Positions 8,012 through 16,623 of a stretch of DNA of 64,000 nucleotides are shown in pieces. The translations under genes and the position numbers were made by a program. The notes under the pieces were generated by a model that made no database searches, had not been told where the DNA came from, and saw only the letters and a program-made list of their open reading frames with translations. Each line of letters opens with the position of its first letter. The stretch's first letter is position 1. The stretch covers positions 2,418,001 through 2,482,000 of the forward strand of contig CP170506.1 in the NCBI GenBank assembly GCA_042691655.1, given 5' to 3'. The DNA is from UBA695 sp042691655 (lineage in GTDB: Bacteria; Verrucomicrobiota; Verrucomicrobiia; Chthoniobacterales; Chthoniobacteraceae).

Positions 8012-10021
8012 TCAAAAGCGGCGAGTTTTCTGGGCAAAAGCCAGCAAGCCAATCCCTCCAATGAGCATGGCCCAGGTACTTGGCTCGGGAACTACGGTTA
8101 GGGTTACATCATTGTAAGCGCCGTCTCCATCGGCATCCGAGGCGTAGTTTAGCTCGTACTCTGTTCTGCCAATAGTGATCGTATACGTGCTGCTGGAGCC
8201 AGTGACATAGTAAGTCGAACCGCTGGTGATGATCTCTGTAAAGTAACCGCTGGTAACGGAGCTGCTTGTATTGTCGATGAGTGTAATTGTTGCGCCTGAG
8301 GTCAATCCACTCAGCGTGGAAAGATCAAGCGTACCGGCCAGGGTCACGCTACCGCTGACCTTGATCTGATCGTGGGTGATCCCCGCTGACTCTCCGGTAA
8401 CATCCATGGCCAGAACCGCCGTGGAACCCATAGTCAGGTTGCCGTTGATTGTTGCGATCCCCGCGCCGTCGCCCGGGGCCAAAGTGCCGCTCAGGGAGAG
8501 ATTGCCATTGACGGTGCCGTCGCCTTTCAAAAGACCGCTCACGCTCATGTTGCTGTTCGCAACGCCGTCGTTGTTTAACGTGGCTCCGACGGATACCGAA
8601 AATGTATTGGTGGAGGTTGTGGTGCCAGTCAACGAAGTGGAACCGCTGGCAATTGTAACGCTGTTAGCATTATTGACGCCGCTCAGCTTGCTGGAGCCCG
8701 TCAAGGTTGCGGCCCCGCCGATGACCAGCCCGGAGCCGTTGATCGTGCCGCCGTTGGAGTTGACGCTTCCTCCCGTCGTGCCCGAACCACCCAAGGTGGC
8801 ACCGGAGGCAATACTCACCGTGCTGGAAGCCGAAATCGAGCCGTTGATATCCAGTTCACCTGCTGAAATGGTGGTTGACCCGCCATAAGTGTTCGTGCCG
8901 GAAAGAGTCCATGAGCCTGAACCTGATTTGGTAATCGAAAGCAAAGAACCTGAAATGGAGCCACGGAGCACCCCATTGCCCGCGCCCTGTAGCGTTAAGG
9001 ACGAGGCGTAGGCAGAGGAGGATGAAGTCACCGCACCAGAGAGAGTCAGTGTGGAGGAACTATTGGATACCTCAATCACCCCCGCGCCTCCATTTGCGCC
9101 ATTGGATATGGAAATGGTGCGATTGCTGGACGCGGTGGCTCCTGTATAGAGAAGTTCACCGGTGGCACTTAACCCCGCGCTGGTTGGATTTTGGCCCAGT
9201 GTGATCGATGTTCCCGCACCCAGCGCGGAATTAGCACCGCCATCAGCAATGGAGTTGACACTCAGGATGCCCAGTTTGATGTTTACATTTCCGGTAAATG
9301 AATTGTTACCGGTGAGCACCCACGTGCCAAGGTCGGTTTTGCTGACACTTAACGAAGTTGATGCACCGTTGCTGATATTGCCGGAAATGGTGTTGGCGTT
9401 GGTATTGTTGCCTCGCAAAGAGAGGATCATGGCACTGGTGGTCCCGCCGGTGATGCTGCCTTCGATTTGAAACACCGCCGACTTGGCACCACTGCCGCTG
9501 GAGCTGTTGTTGGTGATGGTATAGGTGCCCTCGATGATGAGGGGGGCGTTGATGGTTTCCGTGACCAGGCTGGTGTTGGTAAGCGTGGAGGTAATTTGAA
9601 GGGTCCCGCTGCTTGTCAAATAGAGACTGTTGCCCGAGGTGCTGCCGATGAAGTAACTTCCGGCGGCCGCATCGAAAATGATGCCTCCGATATTTCGTTT
9701 GGAGTCGATGACAATCGGAGTGTCTGCGCTGCTTCCCCAGGTATTGGCGACTGCGATATTAAAAGTTGCCACATCGGTATTGTTGGTGGCACTCGTAGAG
9801 CCTGGAATTGAGGAACCGCTCCAGTTGGCAGCCGTGTTCCAATTCCCATCACTGGAGGAAATTCCGCTCCACGTTATGCTGGCGGCATTCGCCGAACCGG
9901 CTGCGAGCATTGCGGCAATTCCCACCAACGCGAGGCGCCTGGATGTAGTCTTTGCCGGGGTTAACTGATGATGCACGTAAGTGGTGCTGCGGCGCGATGG
10001 AATAGGGGTGCTGCTTTGCAT
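8012..10021 (-). CDS. PEP-CTERM protein with autotransporter-associated beta-strand repeats (copy 2)
   Basis: This 669-residue secreted protein has a long N-terminal leader: a basic stretch to about residue 29, then LALVGIAAMLAAGSANA. A SITWSGISSSDGNWNTAANWSG module, typical of these repeat proteins, comes next, then beta-strand repeats (GNNSFTGNVNIKLGIL, GTNTYGGSTTISAGEL). The C-terminal module is shared with copies 1 and 3 (SGLLKGDGTVNGNLSLSG, LDLSTLSGLTSG, YASDADGDGAYNDVTLTV). The sorting tail is VPEPSTWAMLIGG, a hydrophobic helix and KTRRF. It is the first gene of a unit with the dehydrogenase. Its promoter region shares a motif with the divergent promoters at 11.7 kb, which suggests control together with locus I. 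Confidence 0.88.
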   Translation of the reverse strand: MQSSTPIPSRRSTTYVHHQLTPAKTTSRRLALVGIAAMLAAGSANAASITWSGISSSDGNWNTAANWSGSSIPGSTSATNNTDVATFNIAVANTWGSSADTPIVIDSKRNIGGIIFDAAAGSYFIGSTSGNSLYLTSSGTLQITSTLTNTSLVTETINAPLIIEGTYTITNNSSSGSGAKSAVFQIEGSITGGTTSAMILSLRGNNTNANTISGNISNGASTSLSVSKTDLGTWVLTGNNSFTGNVNIKLGILSVNSIADGGANSALGAGTSITLGQNPTSAGLSATGELLYTGATASSNRTISISNGANGGAGVIEVSNSSSTLTLSGAVTSSSSAYASSLTLQGAGNGVLRGSISGSLLSITKSGSGSWTLSGTNTYGGSTTISAGELDINGSISASSTVSIASGATLGGSGTTGGSVNSNGGTINGSGLVIGGAATLTGSSKLSGVNNANSVTIASGSTSLTGTTTSTNTFSVSVGATLNNDGVANSNMSVSGLLKGDGTVNGNLSLSGTLAPGDGAGIATINGNLTMGSTAVLAMDVTGESAGITHDQIKVSGSVTLAGTLDLSTLSGLTSGATITLIDNTSSSVTSGYFTEIITSGSTYYVTGSSSTYTITIGRTEYELNYASDADGDGAYNDVTLTVVPEPSTWAMLIGGIGLLAFAQKTRRF

Positions 10022-10156
10022 GGGGTAGGGGTGTTATGAGTTTGATTTAGAGGATGTATTTGAATCAGCCCGAGCCGTTGATGGCTCCTCATGAGCGCAA
10101 TTCTGAACGCGATTCATGGCGCAACAAGTTTACATGCTTCCCATTTAGCGCTATAG

Positions 10157-10176
10157 ACTGTGGAAAAATGGTAGTC
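10157..10176 (-). promoter_or_regulatory. candidate operator shared with the 11.7-kb promoter region
   Basis: On the minus strand this reads GACTACCATTTTTCCACAGT. The first 15 bases match GACTACCGTTTTTCC at 11740-11754 with one mismatch. It lies about 140 bases upstream of PEP-CTERM gene 2 on the same strand. The AraC-family product of 16624-17553 is the obvious candidate binder, but this is inference from motif sharing. Confidence 0.45.
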
Positions 10177-10180
10177 TCAT

Positions 10181-10196
10181 CTGTAATCCATTACAG
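10181..10196. promoter_or_regulatory. CTGTAATCCATTACAG palindrome upstream of PEP-CTERM gene 2
   Basis: The two 7-base halves CTGTAAT and ATTACAG are perfectly complementary around a CC centre. The site lies 160 bases upstream of the PEP-CTERM start and next to the shared GACTACC motif. No other function for the sequence is apparent, so an operator is the simplest reading. Confidence 0.35.
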
Positions 10197-10240
10197 AAAG
10201 CCTGATAGCGTTCGTTCCAGAAGCTCGAAACCAGGGCGCA

Positions 10241-11617
10241 TTAAAGAACAGCTCCTTGATTCCTGAGTGTCTGGGCGATGACTGGATAAGGTGTCTTTTG
10301 AGGATGATCCTCATGGCACAAGGCTTCGGCGGCCAGGATACCGCCGGCGTGGCCTATTGCCATGGCAATGGGGGTTACGCGAATGGCAGCCGAGGCCTCG
10401 TGGGTCGCGCTGATACAGCGGCCCACGACAATGAGATTTTCCACATGTGGAACCATGAGGCAGCGCATGGGGATTTCGTAGGAGAGCTTCTTTGCAACGT
10501 GTGTGGATTCGGTCTTTTCTCCGTCGGGCGAATGGATATCGATGGGGTAACCGCCGCATGCGATAACGTCCTCAAAATGGCGCCCCGTTTCGAGATCATC
10601 CGCCGTAAGTGTGTAGAGGCCGCAAATATGGCGTGATTCGCGAACGCCCACCTTGGCAGAGGTGTCCATCCGGATGGCATGGGCAAAACCGATGCAGTAC
10701 TTGCGCAGAAAACGGAAAAGCTCGGCGCATTGTCTGCGCCCAATGGTTTCGGCGCGGCTGAGATCGTAGGGGTTGGTGGGGTCGAGCGAAAGAATCCGCG
10801 AGGTGTTGACGATGACAACTCCCGGGGTGGCGGTTTCGAAGAAAAGCACTTGGTCTCTTGGGATATGAATATCGCCCTGATTCCTCGCGCTATTCCACTC
10901 CGCCAGGTATCCTGCCAGACTGATTTGGGGAGCGGTTTGAAGGCGGTTCAGCCCTTCTTCAAAACCGTGCTCCCATAGAAAATTCTTCGGGTGCTTCATC
11001 GCATATTGGCGGATGGCCTGGGTATCCACGTTTCCCAGTTTCAAGTTCATCGTCATTGGCTGGGTGGCATGGTCCGACGGGCGACCGTGTTCAAACGCTG
11101 CCCCGGCCAAGGCAGCCAAATCGCCGTCTCCCGTGGCGTCGATGAAAACGCGGCCCACGATGCCGGTGAGTCCGGATTTATTGCAAACCTGTAAGCGACT
11201 GATTCTCTTCTTGGAACATTCAACGGAGGCGAGTTGAGTATGAAAAAGCACGGTGCCTCCGGCTTCCTCCAACATGGTTTCCAGTTCGATTTTAAGCTCT
11301 TCCGAATCGAATGGAGTGACGGTATGGCAATAAGTGGTAGTGTCGGGAATATGGCCCGGACTGGCTCCTCGTTTTTGCAGGCGGCGGATCAATTCATCCG
11401 GCAAGCCTTTGACCACCTGTTCCCCTGCGGCATTGTGGAAGCTCATCATTGGGCCGACGCCCATCGCCGTGAGCGATCCTCCAAGAAATCCATGCTCTTC
11501 AATGAGCAACGTCGACGCGCCGGAACGCGCCGCGGCAATCGCCGCCATGGAGCCGGAGACTCCACCGCCTACAATTACAATGTCGACTTTCGTTTCCGGG
11601 AGAGATGCGTGATCCAT
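10241..11617 (-). CDS. FAD-dependent oxidoreductase (FAD_oxidored family)
   Basis: This 458-residue flavoprotein starts with a dinucleotide-binding fold, VDIVIVGGGVSGSMAAIAAARSG, followed by LLIEEHGFLGGSLTAMGVGP. The second FAD motif, VFIDATGDGDLAALAGA, sits near residues 160-180. The C-terminal FAD-binding part, ENLIVVGRCISATHEASAAIRV...IGHAGGILAAEAL, is intact. No signal peptide is seen. Proteins of this type are common in glycan-utilisation loci of Planctomycetes and Verrucomicrobia, where their substrates are mostly unknown. The gene is divergent from the esterase-lyase-transporter unit and shares its 280-base promoter region, so common control is likely. ATG at 11617 gives a start directly before the Rossmann fold. 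Confidence 0.82.
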   Translation of the reverse strand: MDHASLPETKVDIVIVGGGVSGSMAAIAAARSGASTLLIEEHGFLGGSLTAMGVGPMMSFHNAAGEQVVKGLPDELIRRLQKRGASPGHIPDTTTYCHTVTPFDSEELKIELETMLEEAGGTVLFHTQLASVECSKKRISRLQVCNKSGLTGIVGRVFIDATGDGDLAALAGAAFEHGRPSDHATQPMTMNLKLGNVDTQAIRQYAMKHPKNFLWEHGFEEGLNRLQTAPQISLAGYLAEWNSARNQGDIHIPRDQVLFFETATPGVVIVNTSRILSLDPTNPYDLSRAETIGRRQCAELFRFLRKYCIGFAHAIRMDTSAKVGVRESRHICGLYTLTADDLETGRHFEDVIACGGYPIDIHSPDGEKTESTHVAKKLSYEIPMRCLMVPHVENLIVVGRCISATHEASAAIRVTPIAMAIGHAGGILAAEALCHEDHPQKTPYPVIAQTLRNQGAVL

Positions 11618-11676
11618 GGAACACGCTTATGACGAGGGGCCCGGAACAAATCAAATCAGGATGAAGCTGTAACTTG

Positions 11677-11759
11677 TTTTTCCATAGTTTAAGAGTGAAA
11701 AGACTCAACCCCGTTCAGTTTTCGGGGAAAAATCAGAAGGACTACCGTTTTTCCTTATT
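11677..11759 (+). promoter_or_regulatory. divergent promoter region with two TTTTTCC-type motifs
   Basis: Two related motifs, TTTTTCCATAGT (11677-11688) and TTTTTCCTTATT (11748-11759), lie 71 bases apart in the same orientation between the divergent FAD oxidoreductase and esterase genes. The second is preceded by GACTACCG, giving the 15-base match to the site upstream of PEP-CTERM gene 2. AraC-type activators commonly bind directly repeated sites, which fits, but binding is not shown by sequence alone. Confidence 0.45.
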
Positions 11760-11896
11760 TTTTAAAATGAAATGACTAGCGTGCGAGCTTGTTGCCGTGC
11801 CAATTACGTTCAATATCCATGCGATGAACACCCCTCGGAACTCAGATTCATTGGGCACCTCTTTTGGCCCATGGTAATCGCCGCTTATATCTTTCT

Positions 11897-13051
11897 ATGA
11901 AATGGTTGTGTCTGTGTTTGTTGCTGGCAACGGTAGAGATTTCAGATGGGGAGTCAGGCTTGGGCCGGATATGGCAAAAAGTGGACCGGGAGCAGCGGTT
12001 GACGATCGGCTATCTCGGGGGATCGATCACCGCGGGAGCCGGGGCGAGCCAAGCGGCCAAGACCTCGTGGCGGGCGGAGGTTACCAACTGGTTCTGCCAG
12101 CGTTATCCGAGAGCGCTCATTAAGGAGATCAATGCAGGCCTGGGAGGGACAGGATCGAACCTTGGGGCCTATCGTTGCCAACACGATCTTTTGGCCGGGA
12201 AACCAGATCTGGTTTTTGTCGAGTTCGCCGTAAACGATGCAAACACCCCGAAAGGCGTGGTACAGGAATCGATGGAAGGCATTGTCAGGCAGGTTCGGCA
12301 AAGCAATCCGCAAACGGCGATCCTATTTATCTATTCCGCCAACAAGTATATGGATGCCACGTATCACGAGGACGGAACGCCGCAGGCGGTGCTCTCGAAG
12401 GAAGAGGTGGCACGGCACTACGGGCTTTCCTCCATTAACGTGGGCAAGGGGCTTTGGGATGCCATTCAGGCTGGAGACGGCACTTGGGAAACCTTGACGA
12501 AAGATGGAACGCATCCCAACGATGCGGGATATGCAATTTATACAAAGCAAATTGTTTCCTTCCTGGAATCGAGTCTTGAAGAAGAGGTAAAGCCACCAGC
12601 TCCCATGCCGCCTCCGATGACCCCCAATCCTGTTGTAAATGCCTCCTTGGCCGATGCCTGGGATGCCAACGCCCCGGGCTGGGAGCGAGAGAACAAAAGC
12701 ATGTCGGGACGTTGGCCTCATCTGCTTTCATGCCAAGTTTCAAATCAGGAACTATGCTATGATTTCGAGGGGACCGGAATCGGCCTATACTGGTTGGTTT
12801 CTCCGGATTCGGGAGACATTGTCTATACCATTGATGACAGCCCTTGGCAGAAGGCCCCCTGTTGGGACAAATATGCGCTCAACTCCACGAGAGTGTCGTT
12901 CCGAATCCTAACCAACCGGCTCCCCGCCGGAGTTCATCACCTTCGATTGAAGGTTGCCGAAGCAAAGCCGACACAGTCCACGGGAACATGGATTCGAATC
13001 GGTGCGTTTCTCGTCCATCACACTTCTTCCTCCAAAGCCACTCAACTGTAA
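11897..13051 (+). CDS. secreted SGNH/GDSL-type esterase with C-terminal beta domain
   Basis: ATG at 11897 is followed by a clear signal peptide (MKWLCLCLLLATVEISDG); the TTG at 11864 is a less likely start. Residues 35-230 carry the SGNH blocks: GGSIT with the nucleophile Ser43, GLGGTGSN with the oxyanion Gly, VND with Asn113, and DGTHPND with Asp203 and His206. A linker rich in proline (PPAPMPPPMTP) leads to a beta-sandwich-like C-terminal domain of about 130 residues. Family members remove acetyl or other acyl groups from carbohydrates. It is the first gene of a five-gene unit. It is followed after 8 bases by a polysaccharide-lyase-like gene, so deacylation of the lyase substrate is a plausible role. 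Confidence 0.85.
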   Translation: MKWLCLCLLLATVEISDGESGLGRIWQKVDREQRLTIGYLGGSITAGAGASQAAKTSWRAEVTNWFCQRYPRALIKEINAGLGGTGSNLGAYRCQHDLLAGKPDLVFVEFAVNDANTPKGVVQESMEGIVRQVRQSNPQTAILFIYSANKYMDATYHEDGTPQAVLSKEEVARHYGLSSINVGKGLWDAIQAGDGTWETLTKDGTHPNDAGYAIYTKQIVSFLESSLEEEVKPPAPMPPPMTPNPVVNASLADAWDANAPGWERENKSMSGRWPHLLSCQVSNQELCYDFEGTGIGLYWLVSPDSGDIVYTIDDSPWQKAPCWDKYALNSTRVSFRILTNRLPAGVHHLRLKVAEAKPTQSTGTWIRIGAFLVHHTSSSKATQL

Positions 13052-13059
13052 CTCCTTTA

Positions 13060-15150
13060 ATGTTTCTCCAACCCCCTCCCCCCCGTTTGTTTTTTCGTTC
13101 GTGTATCCAGTGGATGGCAATCTGCGTTCTCGCTTTTTGCACGCCCCCCTCCTTTGCTGAAGACAAGGAGGCAACATCCAAGTATGGGACTCCTCAGCAG
13201 CCTGCTTGGGTGGGCAATACGGATTCGTTGGATTTTCCCAAGCCAAACCCGGAAAAGGTTTTTGCCGACCAGAAGGTTTTTCAACCCGACGGCTCACCGT
13301 ATCGCGCGGCCCAAGAGGATTGGGAGGGGGCGCGCCGACGGATTGCGCAAAGCCCTGAATGGAAAAAGTGGATCGCCGATACCCAGGCAAAAGCGGATCG
13401 CTGGATGGCAAGGAATCACGATCATACGGAATGGGAAGCCGGATGGAGCCACGATTTTGTGGATCCGAAGGATGGATCGTATCTCGTCTGGACCGAAAAT
13501 GTGCCGGGCGAAGAGGTCAAATTTCTCACCGGAAAGTCGGGTGATCATGTGGAGATCACCCCCAAACTATTCCGGGCCTGGGTGGGGACGTTTCGCAAAA
13601 ATCACGCGGAGATGATGATTGAGGCCGCGCGGTTGTATCGCCTCACCGGCGATGTGCATTATGCGGAGTGGGCGGCGGGGCAACTCGACTTTTACGCAAA
13701 GAATTACCAGGCATGGGGAAAAGGCGTGGCCAAAATCAATCGGTCGTGGCTGGGATGCCAGAGTCTGGACGACGCGGTGATCGTGGCCCGGCATGGGGAG
13801 GCGGCGCGACTGTTGTTCGACTGGGCATCCCCCGAGCGCCGCCAGCTTTGGTTCGATCAACTCTTCAAACCTGAAGCGGAACTGTTGGGCTATACGTACC
13901 AGGCGATTCACAACATCGCATTGTGGCAACGGGCCACCCAGGCTCAAATCGCGTTGCTCTACAAGGACGACGAGTTGTGGAAAAAGGCGATGGAGGGGCC
14001 CGTTGGTTTTAGGGCTCAAATTCGCAAAGGCGTGACGAGTGACTACTTTTGGTACGAACAGTCGATGAGCTATAACGGGTTTGTAATGACTGCCGTGATG
14101 CCGCTGTTTACCTTTGCCGGTTTGGTGGGCGAGGCGGATCAACTCCGCCACGAAGCGGCCGTGACGGAGAACCTGATGCTTTCAACGCTTTGGATTCGCT
14201 TCCCGGACGGCTCGGTTCCCAATCCCGCCGATGGTTCGGGCATGCCTCACGCCCCGTCTTCTCTGCTGGGTGAAGCCTACCGCATTATGCCAACCCATTT
14301 GGGGCTTGCCGCAGCGGATAAACGGTTTTCTTGGAATACGCTGGTGGACCCTCCGGCATCGGACCATGTGGAAACGAAATTGCCAGAGGTGGTTTCGCGG
14401 AATATGGAATCCACACGCTTTGCCTTGCTGAAGCGCGGTCCCTGGCAGGTATTCCTTCACTATGGGCAGTTGAGAAAATCGCACTCCCAAGCCGAGGCTT
14501 TGAACTGGTCGGCTTCCTTTGAAGGGACGGATATAACGCATGATGCCGGGACGGTGGGCTACGGTTCGCCATTGGCGTCGAACTATTACCGCACGGGCTT
14601 GACTCACAACGTGCCGCTGGTTAACGGCGAGGGGCAGGAGCCATGGAGCCCCGGCAAACTGTTGCAGTTTGACGCCGACAACGCCGTGATGTCAGCGGAG
14701 CAGCCGCTCTATCGCGCCGATGCATCCGCCCGCCGGACGCTGCGTATTGAAAACAACACCTTGGTAGATGAAGCCACGGTAACGGCCAACGCCCCGGCCA
14801 AGCTGGGCTTGGCGCTTCATCTTCAGGGGCAGCCGCGTTTGGGCGAAGCGTTTAAAGAGGCGAACGATTTTGCGGCGGGGCGCCCGAAGGCGTTTGAATA
14901 CTGGACACAAGTCAAAAGGGCAACGTATCGGGACAAAGCGGAAATCCAGGTGGAATTTCCCGGGGGCAAATGGATGAACGTGACCTTTGCCGTTCCGGGT
15001 GAATTTACCTTGTGGGAAGGATCTTCGCCGGACATCCCGCCCAAGCGCCGGGCAGGGTTTTACCTGGAGACCCTGGGCCAGTCGGCCACCTTTACAACGA
15101 CGATCGCCCCCGCTGGCGCAAAGAAGGCAGGGTTTAGGTCACTTCGCTAA
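13060..15150 (+). CDS. heparinase II/III-like polysaccharide lyase, secreted
   Basis: The 696-residue protein begins at ATG 13060 with a signal peptide (SCIQWMAICVLAFCTPPSFA). An alpha/alpha-toroid region follows, containing ITPKLFRAWVGTFRKNHAEMMIEAARLYRLTGD and SYNGFVMTAVMPLF. It leads into a heparinase II/III-type beta-sandwich with VFLHYGQLRKSHSQAEALNW and ITHDAGTVGYGSP. This matches PL12/PL15/PL17-type enzymes, which cleave uronic-acid polysaccharides or oligosaccharides by beta-elimination. The exact family and substrate (alginate-like, glycosaminoglycan-like or other) cannot be fixed by eye. Conserved Tyr and His residues suitable for catalysis are present. The gene lies 8 bases after the esterase and 6 bases before the transporter. 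Confidence 0.8.
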   Translation: MFLQPPPPRLFFRSCIQWMAICVLAFCTPPSFAEDKEATSKYGTPQQPAWVGNTDSLDFPKPNPEKVFADQKVFQPDGSPYRAAQEDWEGARRRIAQSPEWKKWIADTQAKADRWMARNHDHTEWEAGWSHDFVDPKDGSYLVWTENVPGEEVKFLTGKSGDHVEITPKLFRAWVGTFRKNHAEMMIEAARLYRLTGDVHYAEWAAGQLDFYAKNYQAWGKGVAKINRSWLGCQSLDDAVIVARHGEAARLLFDWASPERRQLWFDQLFKPEAELLGYTYQAIHNIALWQRATQAQIALLYKDDELWKKAMEGPVGFRAQIRKGVTSDYFWYEQSMSYNGFVMTAVMPLFTFAGLVGEADQLRHEAAVTENLMLSTLWIRFPDGSVPNPADGSGMPHAPSSLLGEAYRIMPTHLGLAAADKRFSWNTLVDPPASDHVETKLPEVVSRNMESTRFALLKRGPWQVFLHYGQLRKSHSQAEALNWSASFEGTDITHDAGTVGYGSPLASNYYRTGLTHNVPLVNGEGQEPWSPGKLLQFDADNAVMSAEQPLYRADASARRTLRIENNTLVDEATVTANAPAKLGLALHLQGQPRLGEAFKEANDFAAGRPKAFEYWTQVKRATYRDKAEIQVEFPGGKWMNVTFAVPGEFTLWEGSSPDIPPKRRAGFYLETLGQSATFTTTIAPAGAKKAGFRSLR

Positions 15151-15156
15151 ATCATC

Positions 15157-16566
15157 ATGGAGCCTGCCCTTCACCCGCAAACAGCCGCCTCACCCTCGCC
15201 AAAAGTATGGACCGCCGGTACGCTCACGTATACTTCGGCGGGGCTTGTCACCTTGTTCCTCTGGCTTTTGTGGGGAGATTTTGCCTGGCAGATGAGAGAT
15301 CGGTCGGTTGGTCCCCTCGCGGGGTGGTATCTCAATCACCTGAAAGTCCCGAACGTTCTCTTCGCGCTGCTGTTTAGCTCCTTGCCGTCGCTGATCAGCC
15401 TCTTCCTGGGGCCAGTCATCAGCGTCAAGTCAGACCGGCATCGCGGAAAGTTGGGACGCCGGATTCCGTTCCTTTTAATCACAACCCCGATCGCGGCTTT
15501 GGGGATGATCGGCCTGGCTCTGACCCCACTTCTGGCAAAATGGGCCCATCAGTTCTGCTCGTCGCATCTCTCTTCCTTTGCGGCTCTGCTGCAAAACGAG
15601 ATGGCGGTATCAGTGATCTGCTTCGGGATTTTTTGGGTTGTTTTTGAATGTGCAAGCATCGCGGGGCAAAGTGTTTTTAATGGGTTGATCAATGACGTTG
15701 TCCCAACGCCCCTGCTGGGGCGGTTTTATGGATTGTTTAGGGCGGTGAGCCTGATCGACGGCATGATTTTTAATTTTTGGATCATGGGAAAGGCGCCCTC
15801 CCATTTCACCCTCATCCTCACACTGGTAGGCTTATTTTATGGGACCGCGTTTTTGTGGGTTTGCTTCAAGGTCAAAGAGGGGAGCTACCCTCCCGTTCAG
15901 CTCCCTGCCAGCGGTTCGAAAAAAGGGGGCTTCTTCAGCTCCGCAAAAAGCTATTGCCGCGAGTGCTTCACCAATCCCTACTACATTACCCTTTTTCTCA
16001 TGCTGATGACGGCGGGAATTGCGTTTGGGCCGGTAAATACATTTAGCATCCCTTATGCACGGAGCCTGGGGATCAGCATGGAAACTTACGGCAAATCCCT
16101 CGCGCTGACCTATGCGATTTCACTGTGCCTCTCCTTTTTCATGGGGTGGATGGCCGATCTTTTTCACCCCTTGCGCGTGGCGATGGCTACATTGGCTGGC
16201 TATGTATTGGTGACGGTTTGGGGCAGCTTCTATGCAACAACGCCCAATGCGTATTTGGCTGCGTGGGTCTTGCATGGGGTTCTTTCAGGCTGCTATTTCA
16301 GCGGTGCTGCTTCCTTGGGGCAGCGCCTCTTCCCTCGTTCGAAATTTGCTCAATTCGCCTCCGCAGCCAGCATCTTCGGAGCTTTGGCAAACATGGTGAT
16401 TGCTCCATTGCTCGGGGTATTGATCGACCAATCGGGCAATCATCTCTTTCACCACACGTTTACCGTGGCTGCCATCCTTAGCCTTACCGCGTTGGCCATT
16501 GCCTGGTATGTATACCAGCAGTTTATGAAGTTGGGTGGTCCAAAAGCGTACATGGCACCGGAGTAG
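15157..16566 (+). CDS. MFS sugar transporter (GPH/SLC45-like)
   Basis: This 469-residue inner-membrane protein has about 12 hydrophobic segments. The loop after TM2 reads SVKSDRHRGKLGRRIPFLL, close to the D-R-x-G-R-R-x-P signature seen in glycoside/cation symporters and SLC45-like MFS carriers. The C-terminal half has a related loop at GWMADLFHPLRVAM. The start lies 6 bases after the lyase stop, so the two are co-transcribed. It probably imports oligosaccharides made by the lyase and esterase. The window has no TonB-dependent receptor or ABC importer, so this would be the only importer of locus I. Confidence 0.85.
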   Translation: MEPALHPQTAASPSPKVWTAGTLTYTSAGLVTLFLWLLWGDFAWQMRDRSVGPLAGWYLNHLKVPNVLFALLFSSLPSLISLFLGPVISVKSDRHRGKLGRRIPFLLITTPIAALGMIGLALTPLLAKWAHQFCSSHLSSFAALLQNEMAVSVICFGIFWVVFECASIAGQSVFNGLINDVVPTPLLGRFYGLFRAVSLIDGMIFNFWIMGKAPSHFTLILTLVGLFYGTAFLWVCFKVKEGSYPPVQLPASGSKKGGFFSSAKSYCRECFTNPYYITLFLMLMTAGIAFGPVNTFSIPYARSLGISMETYGKSLALTYAISLCLSFFMGWMADLFHPLRVAMATLAGYVLVTVWGSFYATTPNAYLAAWVLHGVLSGCYFSGAASLGQRLFPRSKFAQFASAASIFGALANMVIAPLLGVLIDQSGNHLFHHTFTVAAILSLTALAIAWYVYQQFMKLGGPKAYMAPE

Positions 16567-16580
16567 ACGGAAAGATTGGC

Positions 16581-16593
16581 AGTTTTCCGTATT
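16581..16593 (+). promoter_or_regulatory. TTTTCC-type motif before the AraC gene
   Basis: AGTTTTCCGTATT lies 31 bases upstream of the AraC-family start and resembles the motifs at 11677 and 11748 (core TTTTCC-n-TA-n-T). Autoregulation by the AraC protein would explain it. The match is short, so confidence is modest. Confidence 0.3.
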
Positions 16594-16623
16594 CTGGCAT
16601 AGGGTGGCTGTAACCTCCCCGTC

